From an uncultured Pelagibacteraceae bacterium (lineage in GTDB: Bacteria; Pseudomonadota; Alphaproteobacteria; Pelagibacterales; Pelagibacteraceae), in the NCBI GenBank assembly GCA_902592655.1, contig CACJFE010000001.1, positions 62,001-126,000 on the forward strand: DNA of 64,000 nt. The letters run 5' to 3'. The position numbers were made by a program, and so were the translations under genes. Position 1 is the first letter of the stretch; the number at the start of each line of letters is the position of its first letter. Of the stretch, positions 19,444 through 28,189 are shown in pieces. The notes beneath the pieces were generated by a model that worked only from the letters and a program-made list of their open reading frames with translations, did no database searches and was not told the origin of the DNA.

Positions 19444-19994
19444 AAAAATTTATTTGTTTATTTATCCTAATTTTTGGTTTAGTAACAACTAATTCAATGG
19501 CAAATAATATAATGACATTAAAATTAGAGTATGGTGAGGTAGAGATAGAACTTTATCCTGAGAAAGCCCCTAATCATGTGAAGAGATTCAAAGAATTATC
19601 TAATAGTGGAAAGTACGATGGTGTAGTATTTCACAGAGTTATTGAAGGTTTTATGGCGCAAACTGGTGATGTAAAATTTGGTAATGTTAATTCCCCTGAT
19701 TTTAATTTAGCTTTAGCAGGTACTGGAGGATCAAACTTGCCTAATTTAAAATCCGAATTTACAGATTTACCGCATCTCAGAGGAACTTTGTCTGCAGCTA
19801 GATCAGCTGATCCTGACAGTGCTAATAGTCAATTCTTTATATGTTTTGAGGCAGCACCCCATCTTGATAGACAATATTCTGCTTTTGGTAAAGTCATCAA
19901 GGGAATGGAATTTATTGATAAAATTAAAAAAGGTGAGCCTAATTCAGGTTCAGTATCAGATCCAGATAAAATTATTTCACTAAAGTCAAAATAA
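19440..19994 (+). CDS. Exported cyclophilin-type peptidyl-prolyl isomerase
   Basis: Cyclophilin family, 184 residues, speeding cis-trans isomerisation at proline. Residues 1-21 (ending TTNSMA) are a Sec-type signal peptide, so the protein is probably periplasmic. Catalytic core: VVFHRVIEGFMAQTGD and ANSQFFICFEAAPHLDRQYS. It sits between coaD and tgt. I call it PpiA-like by its export signal, but this cannot be fixed from sequence alone. Confidence 0.9.
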   Translation: MKKFICLFILIFGLVTTNSMANNIMTLKLEYGEVEIELYPEKAPNHVKRFKELSNSGKYDGVVFHRVIEGFMAQTGDVKFGNVNSPDFNLALAGTGGSNLPNLKSEFTDLPHLRGTLSAARSADPDSANSQFFICFEAAPHLDRQYSAFGKVIKGMEFIDKIKKGEPNSGSVSDPDKIISLKSK

Positions 19995-19998
19995 TTAG

Positions 19999-21114
19999 AT
20001 GTCCGAGAAAGAATTTTCTTTTGAGCTTATAACTCAAGATAAAAAAGCTAGGCTTGGAAAAATTAAAACTCAAAGAGGAATAATTAACACTCCTGCATTT
20101 ATGCCCGTAGGAACACAAGGGACTGTTAAAGGAGTTTTTGTTGATGACATTTTAAAAACTAAAACAGATATAATTTTAGGAAATACCTACCATTTATTAC
20201 TAAGACCCGGGGTAGATGTTTTAAAAAGATTTGGTGGATTACATAAATTTATGAATTGGGAAAAACCTATCTTAACCGACTCAGGCGGCTATCAAATAAT
20301 GTCTTTATCTAAATTTAATAAGATAGAACCAAAGGTAGGAGCAATTTTTAGATCACATTTAGACGGAAAAAAAATAATACTAAGTCCTGAAAAAAGCATT
20401 CAAGTTCAAAAAGCGATTAATTCAGATATAATAATGGTTCTAGACGAATGCCCGAGTCTCACAAAAGATAAAAAGATATTATCAAAAGCTATTGAAGTTT
20501 CTACGAGTTGGGCAAAAAGATCTAAAGTAGAATTTGGAAATATTAAGTCAAAAGGTTTATTTGGTATAGCACAAGGTGGTTTATATAAAGATCTCAGAGT
20601 AGAAAGTATTGAAAAATTAGTTGAATTAGATTTTGATGGATATGCAATGGGAGGACTAGCTGTAGGTGAAAAACAATCAGATATGTTTAAAATTTTAAGT
20701 GAAAGTGTTGATTACTTGCCACTAGAAAAACCTCGATATCTAATGGGTGTTGGAACTCCATCAGATATTCTTGGAGCAGTAAATGAAGGTATAGACATGT
20801 TTGACTGTGTGTTGCCAACAAGGTCGGGGAGAACAGGATTAGCTTTTACATGGGAGGGCAAAATAAATCTAAAAAACTCTAGATTTCAAAATGATGATAC
20901 CCCTCTAGATAATACATGCGACATAAGAGGTCTAAATAAATACTCTAAAAGTTATTTAAATCATTTGATTAAATCTGAAGAAATGCTCGCTTCAATGCTA
21001 ATTTCATTGCACAATATATACTTTTATCAACAATTTATGAGCGAAATTAGAAAAAGTATTAAAGAACAGAAATTTGATGTGTTTTATAAAAAATATATTC
21101 GATTTTTTGATTAA
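19999..21114 (+). CDS. tgt: Queuine tRNA-ribosyltransferase with degenerate zinc site
   Basis: TGT, 371 residues, exchanges guanine-34 for preQ1 in GUN anticodons. The active site is intact: TDSGGYQIMSLS with the general Asp at about 94, and the nucleophile in DCVLPTRSGRTG (Asp 269). The C-terminal zinc motif of the family is C-x-C-x2-C-x25-H. Here the spacing is exact, but only C307 and H338 remain; the second and third cysteines are Ile309 and Leu312 (NTCDIRGLNKYSK). Zinc binding is therefore doubtful. It could still be active if the fold is held together another way. Confidence 0.95.
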   Translation: MSEKEFSFELITQDKKARLGKIKTQRGIINTPAFMPVGTQGTVKGVFVDDILKTKTDIILGNTYHLLLRPGVDVLKRFGGLHKFMNWEKPILTDSGGYQIMSLSKFNKIEPKVGAIFRSHLDGKKIILSPEKSIQVQKAINSDIIMVLDECPSLTKDKKILSKAIEVSTSWAKRSKVEFGNIKSKGLFGIAQGGLYKDLRVESIEKLVELDFDGYAMGGLAVGEKQSDMFKILSESVDYLPLEKPRYLMGVGTPSDILGAVNEGIDMFDCVLPTRSGRTGLAFTWEGKINLKNSRFQNDDTPLDNTCDIRGLNKYSKSYLNHLIKSEEMLASMLISLHNIYFYQQFMSEIRKSIKEQKFDVFYKKYIRFFD

Positions 21115-21157
21115 ACATTTGAAATTTTGACAATAAATATATAAAAGATCGTTTCTA

Positions 21158-21233
21158 GGGCCCTTAGCTCAGTTGGTAGAGCACCTCCCTTTTAAGGAGG
21201 GTGTCGTTGGTTCGAGTCCAACAGGGCTCACCA
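21158..21233 (+). tRNA. tRNA-Lys (UUU)
   Basis: Cloverleaf of 76 bases including an encoded CCA. Acceptor GGGCCCT pairs with AGGGCTC (one G-U), D arm GCTCAGTTGGTAGAGC, anticodon stem CCTCC/GGAGG with a seven-base loop carrying TTT at 34-36, T arm GTTGG-TTCGAGT-CCAAC. Confidence 0.97.
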
Positions 21234-21251
21234 ATAAATTATAATTTAATG

Positions 21252-22085
21252 TTATATTTTTATTGGCGGGTATTCGACAATAACTTCATTAATCCAGTTT
21301 TTTAAATTTTCAATTCTCTTAGCGCTGCTTGGATGGGTGCTTAAAAATACAGGTGGTTCTTTACCTTTATTTTTTTCATACATCCTTTTCCATAGATTTA
21401 TTGACTCTCTGATATCGTATCCTGCTAGTGAAGAAAAAATTAAACCTAAATAATCTGCTTCTGTCTCTTGCTTTCTGCCAAAAGGATTTAATACCCCAAG
21501 TTGAAATATATCTAAACCAGTATTCTGACCAACTGTATTACGAGTTCTATTAATTGCCCCACCTAAAAAAATGTCAGCGACTGCAGTACCAAGATTTAAT
21601 GTCATTGCGTGACTCATTCTTTCTACAGAATGTCTAGCTACTGCGTGAGCTATTTCATGTCCCATAACTATGGAAAGAGCATTAGTATTTTTAGTGACTT
21701 TAAGTAAACCAGTATAAACTGCAATTTTACCCCCTGGCATACACCAAGCGTTTACAACTTTATCATTATCTACTAAAATATAGTCCCATTCAAAATATTT
21801 TGTAGGATCTTGTTTTTTTTTATTTGCAAAAAATGCACTAACAGAAATTTCAATTTTTTTACCAATTTTTCTTATTTCATTCAATTGAGAACCAGAATTA
21901 ATTAATTTAGTTTTTTTTCTGAAATTTTCATACGCTGCAGCAGCCTGTCTATTAATACGTGCCTCTGGTATTATACTCAATTGTTTTCTTTCGGTAATTG
22001 GAACCGTTGAGCAAGACGGAAGGATTAATGAGCAACACCCACACCCAAATAAGCCGAGAAATTTTCTCCTGTTTATGTTATACAT
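21252..22085 (-). CDS. M48-family metalloprotease, probable Tat-exported lipoprotein
   Basis: A 277-residue zinc protease. HEXXH is at 143-147 (MGHEIAHAVARHSVERM) and the third ligand is in QETEADYLGLIFSSLAGYD. The N-terminus combines a twin-arginine motif (NRRKFLG, R6-R7) with a hydrophobic stretch and a lipobox-like LPSC ending at C25. It is therefore probably folded before Tat export and then lipidated. It resembles periplasmic quality-control M48 proteases of the LoiP/BepA type, but lacks an obvious TPR domain. The Tat machinery is encoded in this window. Confidence 0.87.
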   Translation of the reverse strand: MYNINRRKFLGLFGCGCCSLILPSCSTVPITERKQLSIIPEARINRQAAAAYENFRKKTKLINSGSQLNEIRKIGKKIEISVSAFFANKKKQDPTKYFEWDYILVDNDKVVNAWCMPGGKIAVYTGLLKVTKNTNALSIVMGHEIAHAVARHSVERMSHAMTLNLGTAVADIFLGGAINRTRNTVGQNTGLDIFQLGVLNPFGRKQETEADYLGLIFSSLAGYDIRESINLWKRMYEKNKGKEPPVFLSTHPSSAKRIENLKNWINEVIVEYPPIKI

Positions 22086-22095
22086 TTATAGATTC

Positions 22096-22173
22096 ATGAT
22101 TTTAAATAATAAATTATTAATTGCAATTTTTATATTAATTTTAATATTTATAATTTATTCAAGCTACTCGTAA
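22096..22173 (+). CDS. Possible 25-residue membrane peptide
   Basis: A small frame (ATG to TAA) ends two bases before the DUF502 start and would encode one hydrophobic helix with a polar N-terminus (MILNNK) and a serine/tyrosine end. Spacing to the next start would allow coupling. There is no ribosome-binding site in front. AT-rich DNA makes such frames by chance, so this is a weak call. Confidence 0.22.
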   Translation: MILNNKLLIAIFILILIFIIYSSYS

Positions 22174-22175
22174 AA

Positions 22176-22790
22176 ATGTCAAAAAATAATATTAAAAAGT
22201 CCTTATTTTCGCGTATAAGAAATAATTTTATAGCAGGTGTAGTTGTCTCAATTCCGATCGGTATCACCGTTTATTTAACCTTATTTGTAATGAATGTATC
22301 GAGTAGATTGATACCAAAAGAAATAAACCCGAACAACTATTTACCTTTCGACATACCAGGATTAGAGATTTTAATAGCTTTATTATTAATCACTATTATC
22401 GGTTGGTTATCTTTATCTTTTATAGGAAAAAAATTTTTTGACTTATTCAACAATATTTTAAAAAAGATACCGATCTTAAGAACAATTTACTCTGCCATTG
22501 GTCAAATGACAGAAAGTTTTACTAAAACTGATAATAAGCAAAAAAGTGTAGTTCTTTTAGAATATCCTAGAAAAGGCGTTTGGGCTGTAGGTTTTGCAAC
22601 AAAAGAAAATACCGGTATTATCAAAGATCAAGTTAAAGAGGATCTTGTAAATGTTTTTGTACCTACAACACCAAATCCAACTAGTGGTTTTTTATTAATG
22701 GTACCAAAAAAAGATTTAATTTATTTGAATGTTACATTTGAGCAGGCTTCGAAATTTATCGTGTCGGCTGGCACAACTAATATAAACTAA
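22176..22790 (+). CDS. DUF502 family membrane protein
   Basis: A 204-residue protein of the DUF502 family, function unknown. Seen: N-terminal RNNFIAGVVVSIPIGITVYL, a second membrane helix (ILIALLLITIIGWLSLSFIG), then the conserved soluble part KIPILRTIYSAIGQMTESF, VVLLEYPRKGVWAVGF and VFVPTTPNPTSGFLLMVPK. The last stretch is diagnostic of the family. It is convergent with recG, with a 4-base tail overlap. Confidence 0.88.
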   Translation: MSKNNIKKSLFSRIRNNFIAGVVVSIPIGITVYLTLFVMNVSSRLIPKEINPNNYLPFDIPGLEILIALLLITIIGWLSLSFIGKKFFDLFNNILKKIPILRTIYSAIGQMTESFTKTDNKQKSVVLLEYPRKGVWAVGFATKENTGIIKDQVKEDLVNVFVPTTPNPTSGFLLMVPKKDLIYLNVTFEQASKFIVSAGTTNIN

Positions 22791-24838
22791 ATTTCACTAA
22801 AATTAATAATATCAGCTTTATCAAATAACTTAAGCAAAAATATATATTTTTTTTGATTTACTTTGTCTTTGATATTGAAAATATATTTTTCAGCTAATTC
22901 AAAAAGATCACTATGGATGACTGGATCTGCAAATCTAAAACTTTTTATACCACTTTGTTGATATCCTGTAAGGTCACCAAAACCTCTCAATTTTAGATCT
23001 TCATCAGCAATAAAAAAACCATCATCTGAATTTTTTAGAATTTTAATTCTTTTTATTGCATTTTTACTCAATCCTTCTTTAAATAATAAAATACATGTTG
23101 CTTGCTTATCACCTCTACCAACTCTGCCTCTTAATTGGTGTAATTGAGCTAAACCAAATTTATTTGCATTCTCAATTACAATTATATTTGCATTAGGAAA
23201 ATCTATACCAACTTCAATTACTGTAGTTGATACTAGTATTGAAATTTTTCTTTCTAGAAATTTTCGTAAAACTTTAATTTTTTCATCTTTTTCAAGTCCA
23301 CCATGTAAAAGTCCTACGATGTTAGGAAAAAATTTATTAATTTCATTAAATTTTTTTTTAGCAGATGAAAAATCTAAAAATTTAGAATCTTCAATTAAAG
23401 GACAAACCCAAAAAACTTGATTTTGTTTATCAATATTCTTTTTTAAAAAACTATAAATTTCTTTAATCTTCTTTTCTGGTTTACTGATTGTAATAATCTT
23501 TTTTCTTATTGCTGGTTTTTCTGAAATTTTTGACAAATCCATGTCACCGTATAATGACATCATCATAGTTCTAGGAATTGGCGTAGCTGACATTAGCAAA
23601 AGATCACAATTAGAGCCTCCTTTCTTTGCTAAATCCGTTCTTTGATTAACTCCAAACTTATGTTGCTCATCAATAACTATGTATCCTAAATTATTGAATT
23701 TAATTTTTTTTTGAAATAATGCATGTGTTCCAATTATTATGTTTATTTTTCCGTGTTCTAAATCTTTCAAAATTTTAATTTTTTCTTTTTTTTCAGTTTT
23801 ACCTGTTAAAAAAATTATATTTGTGTCTGTATTTTTAAAAATTTTTTTAGCAAGTTTATAATGCTGTAGTGCCAAAATTTCTGTTGGAGCCATCAAAGCA
23901 CACTGGTAACCACTTTCAATTACATTCGAAATAGACAATAATGCTACTATAGTTTTTCCTGATCCAACATCTCCTTGTAGAATTCTAAACATTCTCTTAT
24001 CATTACTCAAATCTAGATTAATTTCATTCAAAACTTTTTTTTGATCATTAGTAAGTTTGAACTCTAAATTATTAATTATTTTTTTTGAGAATATCTTAGA
24101 AAATTGCTTTTCTTTTTTATCTTTTCTAATTCTTTTTCTATTTTCTGCAAGAGTAAGTAGGTTTGCACATATTTCATCAAAGACGATTCTTCTATAACTT
24201 GACGAGTTATTATCGTTTTCTAGAGAGGTATGTAATTTCTTTATAGCATTATTCCAACCTAATAAATTATTTTCTTTAATAAAATCATCACTTAACCAAT
24301 CATCAATTTTAGGAAGATTTTCAGTTACTTGATCACATATAGATCTATACTTTTTTTCATTAATTCCTTTAGTAAGACTATATTTTGGTATATTCTTAAT
24401 CACATAGTCTTGATTTTCTAATGATGTTACATAATCTGGATTAGAGATTTGATATTTGTTTCTAAAAAAATTTACTTTTCCACTAATAACTACCCATTCA
24501 TTAAGAGGAAAAATTTTTCGCAAATATCCCTCTCGGCTATTAAAATATACTATATCTATATTTCCTGTTTCATCTTCACACACAATTCTATTTGGTAAAT
24601 TTTTTACCCTCGGAAAATAAAGTTTTTTAACAAGTACTTTAATAGTTTGAATTTTTCCGATTTCAAGATTATTTAATTTGGATAATCTCGATCTGTTAGT
24701 TTCGGAATAAGGAAAGTTAAGTATTATATCTTTTATTTTTTCAATCCTTTTTTTCTTAAGATATCTAGATAGCTGTATTCCAACACCTTTTAATTTATTT
24801 ACATCTTGAAAAAAAAAATCTTTTTTTAGTAAATTCAT
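22787..24838 (-). CDS. recG: ATP-dependent DNA helicase RecG
   Basis: RecG, 683 residues, reverses stalled forks and branch-migrates Holliday junctions. Order: N-terminal wedge/OB region (GVGIQLSRYLKKKRIEKI at the start), Walker A GDVGSGKTIVALL, DEQH box in VIDEQHKFGVNQR, LMSATPIPRTMMM, and motif VI region QLRGRVGRGDKQATC. The C-terminal DLTGYQQSGIKSFRFADP is typical. Divergent from sdhE with 25 bases between starts, an arrangement often kept in Alphaproteobacteria. Confidence 0.97.
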   Translation of the reverse strand: MNLLKKDFFFQDVNKLKGVGIQLSRYLKKKRIEKIKDIILNFPYSETNRSRLSKLNNLEIGKIQTIKVLVKKLYFPRVKNLPNRIVCEDETGNIDIVYFNSREGYLRKIFPLNEWVVISGKVNFFRNKYQISNPDYVTSLENQDYVIKNIPKYSLTKGINEKKYRSICDQVTENLPKIDDWLSDDFIKENNLLGWNNAIKKLHTSLENDNNSSSYRRIVFDEICANLLTLAENRKRIRKDKKEKQFSKIFSKKIINNLEFKLTNDQKKVLNEINLDLSNDKRMFRILQGDVGSGKTIVALLSISNVIESGYQCALMAPTEILALQHYKLAKKIFKNTDTNIIFLTGKTEKKEKIKILKDLEHGKINIIIGTHALFQKKIKFNNLGYIVIDEQHKFGVNQRTDLAKKGGSNCDLLLMSATPIPRTMMMSLYGDMDLSKISEKPAIRKKIITISKPEKKIKEIYSFLKKNIDKQNQVFWVCPLIEDSKFLDFSSAKKKFNEINKFFPNIVGLLHGGLEKDEKIKVLRKFLERKISILVSTTVIEVGIDFPNANIIVIENANKFGLAQLHQLRGRVGRGDKQATCILLFKEGLSKNAIKRIKILKNSDDGFFIADEDLKLRGFGDLTGYQQSGIKSFRFADPVIHSDLFELAEKYIFNIKDKVNQKKYIFLLKLFDKADIINFSEI

Positions 24839-24863
24839 TAAATAATATATATATTATACTTTA

Positions 24864-25121
24864 ATGTCAGAAAAATTAGAAATTTTTAAAAAAAAACTTT
24901 TATACAGAGCTTCTTACAGAGGAACTAAAGAAATGGATATATTATTGAGTTCGTTTGTGAAGAATCACATTGAAAAATTCGATCAAGATCTATTAAAAGA
25001 ACTGGAAAAATTTTTAGAATTTGAAGATGAGACTATTCTAAATTATTATAATTTTAATATTATTGATAAAAACATTGATAAGAATTTAATTTCAAAAATT
25101 TTTAAAAATTTTAAAGTTTAA
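24864..25121 (+). CDS. sdhE: FAD assembly factor SdhE
   Basis: SdhE family, 85 residues, normal length. It helps attach FAD covalently to the flavoprotein subunit of succinate dehydrogenase. The signature RASYRGTKEMDILLSSFV contains the RGxxE motif needed for flavinylation, followed by LEKFLEFEDETILNYYN. It ends one base before the 3' end of the convergent tRNA-Ser gene. Confidence 0.9.
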   Translation: MSEKLEIFKKKLLYRASYRGTKEMDILLSSFVKNHIEKFDQDLLKELEKFLEFEDETILNYYNFNIIDKNIDKNLISKIFKNFKV

Positions 25122-25211
25122 TGGCGGAGAGGGTGGGATTCGAACCCACGAACGAGTTGCCCCGTTGCTGGTTTTCAAGACCAGTGCTTTCAACCGCTCA
25201 GCCACCTCTCC
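25122..25211 (-). tRNA. tRNA-Ser (UGA)
   Basis: A 90-base class II tRNA with encoded CCA. Acceptor GGAGAGG/CCTCTCC, discriminator G, anticodon stem CTGGT/ACCAG around a loop with TGA at 34-36, a long variable arm, and T arm GTGGG-TTCGAAT-CCCAC. Its 3' end abuts the sdhE stop with no gap. Confidence 0.97.
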
Positions 25212-25304
25212 AGTTGGTAAAAGTCATTATTTATTACTATCAAAGTCAACAAATAACAATAATTAAGTAATTATATTTCTTATGCTAGTTAATAAATATC
25301 AAAT

Positions 25305-26318
25305 ATGCTAATTAAAAAAATGATAAAAATTATTAAAATTATATTAGGTTTTAGTATTCTTTTTATTTCAACTAGTTATGGAAACGAAGATAATTTTGAA
25401 ACATGGTTAAGTAATTTTAAAAAAGTAGCGATCTCTGACGGTATATCTAAAAATGTTGTTAATGATGTGATGAGTAATGCAAAATTTTTACCAAAAGTAA
25501 TTGAATATGACCGCTATCAACCAGAATTTTATGAGGATACTTTTACCTATATAAAAAAAAGGTCATCTAAAAGAAAAGTGAATGAAGGATTGAGGCTTTA
25601 CAAAAAAGAGAAAATTATTATTGATAAAATAGAAAATGAATTCCAGGTTGAAAAAGAATTACTTTTAGCATTGATGGGTATTGAAACAAATTTTGGAAAA
25701 TATTTAGGAAAAATGGATATAATATCCTCCTTAGCTACGTTAAGTTTTGACAAAAGAAGAAGTGAATTTTTTACAAAAGAGCTTTTAATTTTACTAAAAC
25801 TTGTCGAAAAAAGAATAATTAGTAAAGATATACTTTACGGATCTTGGGCTGGCGCTTTTGGAAACTTTCAATTTATGCCGAGAACCATAAAAAACTATGC
25901 CATAGACTTTAATAATAATAAAATTGTTGAATTAAAAAAAACAGAGGATTCATTTGCTTCTGCTGCCAATTATCTAAAGAAAATTGGATGGAAAAAAAAT
26001 CAACCTTGTTTTTTTAGAGTAAATTTAAAAAATAAAATACCAAAAAAATATCTAAATTCTTCTGCAAGATCTATTAAAAATAAAAAAAATGCCTTCTTTT
26101 TCAAAAAATATATTATGAATTTTGATGAACTAGAAATTGAAAATAATTTAAGAGCAGCCATCATTATACCTGATAAAGATATTATTCCGGGTTCAGAAAC
26201 CTTATCTCCTGCTTTTATTATTTTTGAAAACTATGAGAAAATATTAAGCTGGAATAGATCTCTAAGATTTGCATTGGCAGTATGTACTTTAAAGGAAAAC
26301 TTTAAAAATGAAATATAA
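25305..26318 (+). CDS. mltB: Lytic murein transglycosylase, MltB type
   Basis: A 337-residue exported enzyme that cleaves the MurNAc-GlcNAc bond with formation of anhydroMurNAc. A signal peptide covers about residues 1-26 and has no lipobox cysteine. The catalytic Glu is E127 in LALMGIETNFGKYLG, followed by LATLSFDKRRSEFFTKEL and GSWAGAFGNFQFMPRTIKNYA, all typical of MltB. It leads the wall cluster mltB, RlpA-like gene, dacA, which overlap. Ten bases overlap the next gene. The upstream ATG was kept because the hydrophobic core needs it; an inner ATG at residue 6 is also possible. Confidence 0.9.
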   Translation: MLIKKMIKIIKIILGFSILFISTSYGNEDNFETWLSNFKKVAISDGISKNVVNDVMSNAKFLPKVIEYDRYQPEFYEDTFTYIKKRSSKRKVNEGLRLYKKEKIIIDKIENEFQVEKELLLALMGIETNFGKYLGKMDIISSLATLSFDKRRSEFFTKELLILLKLVEKRIISKDILYGSWAGAFGNFQFMPRTIKNYAIDFNNNKIVELKKTEDSFASAANYLKKIGWKKNQPCFFRVNLKNKIPKKYLNSSARSIKNKKNAFFFKKYIMNFDELEIENNLRAAIIIPDKDIIPGSETLSPAFIIFENYEKILSWNRSLRFALAVCTLKENFKNEI

Positions 26319-27048
26319 AATTATAATAGTTTTTTTAGCATTATATTCTTGCACAATTAATACCACAAAAATTGATAACAGAATACCTTATAACTCAAAA
26401 GGTTTTGCTTACATTTACAACGATGAGGATTTCAAAAATAATATAATTAAAGGTAAACTGGATAGTTCACTTATGCAAGTTTCACACTCTAATTTAAATA
26501 ACAATACACTAATCAAAATTATTAATCCTAAAAATAATGAGTCACTTACAATTAGGAATCATAAAAGGATTAAATATCCTGATTTTTATAAGATTCTAAT
26601 TACAAAAAAAGTTGCAGATAAATTAGGTATTCAAAGTGACTTTCCATTAATTGAAATATTAGAAATTAAAAAAAATAAGTCTTTTATTGCAAAAAAAGCA
26701 AAAATTTATAGTGAAGAAAAAAAAATATCTACTAACGCTCCTGTTACATCAGTTCAAATATCTAATATTTCCAAAAACAAAAAAACAAAGAGTATTAATA
26801 AAAAAAAAGATGAGTTTGTTATTTTGATAGGATCTTTTTATAGAGAAGAAACGGCAAAATTCTTAAAACAAAGAATCATCAAAGAAATACCTGATTTTAA
26901 TGTAAAAAAATTACGAATAAAAAAACAAAGTAATAAACAAACTAACCTAATTTCAGGACCATATAATACTATCAATTTTATGAAAAATGATTACATTCTG
27001 CTAAAGAAATTTGGTTTTGAAGAATTGGATATTATTAGCTATGAATAA
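26308..27048 (+). CDS. RlpA-like SPOR-domain lipoprotein, degenerate catalytic domain
   Basis: A 246-residue lipoprotein (lipobox LYSC ending at about residue 15). The position after mltB and before dacA, and the pattern QVSHSNLNNNTLIKIINPKN, match the double-psi beta-barrel domain of RlpA. The catalytic Asp of the NDRGPF segment is missing; the equivalent reads IRNHKRIKYP. Residues about 165-246 (DEFVILIGSFYREETAKFLK to ISGPYNTINF) form a SPOR domain, which binds denuded glycan at the septum. I infer a wall-binding septal protein that may no longer cut glycan. Confidence 0.75.
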   Translation: MKYKIIIVFLALYSCTINTTKIDNRIPYNSKGFAYIYNDEDFKNNIIKGKLDSSLMQVSHSNLNNNTLIKIINPKNNESLTIRNHKRIKYPDFYKILITKKVADKLGIQSDFPLIEILEIKKNKSFIAKKAKIYSEEKKISTNAPVTSVQISNISKNKKTKSINKKKDEFVILIGSFYREETAKFLKQRIIKEIPDFNVKKLRIKKQSNKQTNLISGPYNTINFMKNDYILLKKFGFEELDIISYE

Positions 27049-28189
27049 ATTTTTTATAATTATCTTATTTTATTTTACTTTGATCATTAACGTTTTTGCT
27101 AACCCAAATTTAAATGCTAGAACTGGAATTCTTATAGATTATCATTCGGATAAAATTTTATATGAACTTGATCCAGATGCTACTATTTACCCAGCCTCAA
27201 TGACAAAAATAATGACATCTATAATTGCTTTTGATTTAATCGAAAAAGGAAAACTTTCTTTGGATGATGAATTTGTAATTTCAGAAAACGCATGGAGATT
27301 ATCACAAGCTGGTTACTCATCCATGTTTATAATGGTAAATGATGAGGTTTCTGTAGAAGATTTACTTAAAGGGATTATAATTGCTTCTGGAAATGACGCA
27401 TGTGTGGCCTTAGCAGAGGGTATTGCTGGATCTGAAGATAACTTTGCACAAATGATGACTGAAAAAGCTTTAGAAATTGGAATGACCAACACCAATTTTA
27501 CCAACTCTTCAGGCATTAATGATCCAAATAATATTTCAACGGTTAGAGATATAGCAATAATGTCAAAGTATTTAATAAAAAATTATCCCAAATACTATGA
27601 GCTATTTAAAGTAAAAAATTTTACTTGGGACAGAACTGGTGGAGATCCTATTAAACAAGGAAATCGTAACCCTCTTCTTTATAAAAACGTAGGAGTTGAT
27701 GGAGTAAAAACAGGATATCTAGCTGTAGAAAAATACTCACTAGCTAGTTCTATGCTAAAGAGTGATAGAAGAATAATAGCTGTTGCATCAGGTTTTCAGA
27801 CTAAAAATTTGCGAAGTTCGGAGTCTCTGAAATTATTAAATTGGGGTTTTAGAAATACAAATACTTTTGAAATTTCTAAAAAAAACGAAACAGTTTTTGA
27901 GTTGGACACGTGGTTAGGAAAAAAAAATAAGGTAAAAGCAGTTACCAAGGAGGACTATTTTTTAACAATTAATAAAAAAGATATTAGAAATTTAAAAGTT
28001 TCAATTCAGTATGATGGTCCAGTTGTTGCACCTGTATCTGAAAATCAAGAAATTGGTAAATTATTGATAAAAAATAAAGATGAAGTTATAAAAACTTTAT
28101 CTTTATATGCTAGTGAAGACTTAAAAAAGGTCAATTTTTTCAAAAGTTTAATAACCTCCATAAATTATTTGATCTGGGGAGATGTTTAA
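27041..28189 (+). CDS. dacA: D-alanyl-D-alanine carboxypeptidase (penicillin-binding protein 5/6 type)
   Basis: A 382-residue DD-carboxypeptidase removing the terminal D-Ala of peptidoglycan stems. Signal peptide 1-20 (ending INVFA), active-site S53-x-x-K56 in PASMTKIMTS, SGNDACVALAEG (SxN), and DGVKTGYL (KTG). A C-terminal beta domain and a last hydrophobic/amphipathic stretch are present for membrane attachment. I chose the ATG at 27041, which overlaps the end of the preceding gene by 8 bases, because it gives a clean signal peptide. Confidence 0.94.
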   Translation: MNKFFIIILFYFTLIINVFANPNLNARTGILIDYHSDKILYELDPDATIYPASMTKIMTSIIAFDLIEKGKLSLDDEFVISENAWRLSQAGYSSMFIMVNDEVSVEDLLKGIIIASGNDACVALAEGIAGSEDNFAQMMTEKALEIGMTNTNFTNSSGINDPNNISTVRDIAIMSKYLIKNYPKYYELFKVKNFTWDRTGGDPIKQGNRNPLLYKNVGVDGVKTGYLAVEKYSLASSMLKSDRRIIAVASGFQTKNLRSSESLKLLNWGFRNTNTFEISKKNETVFELDTWLGKKNKVKAVTKEDYFLTINKKDIRNLKVSIQYDGPVVAPVSENQEIGKLLIKNKDEVIKTLSLYASEDLKKVNFFKSLITSINYLIWGDV

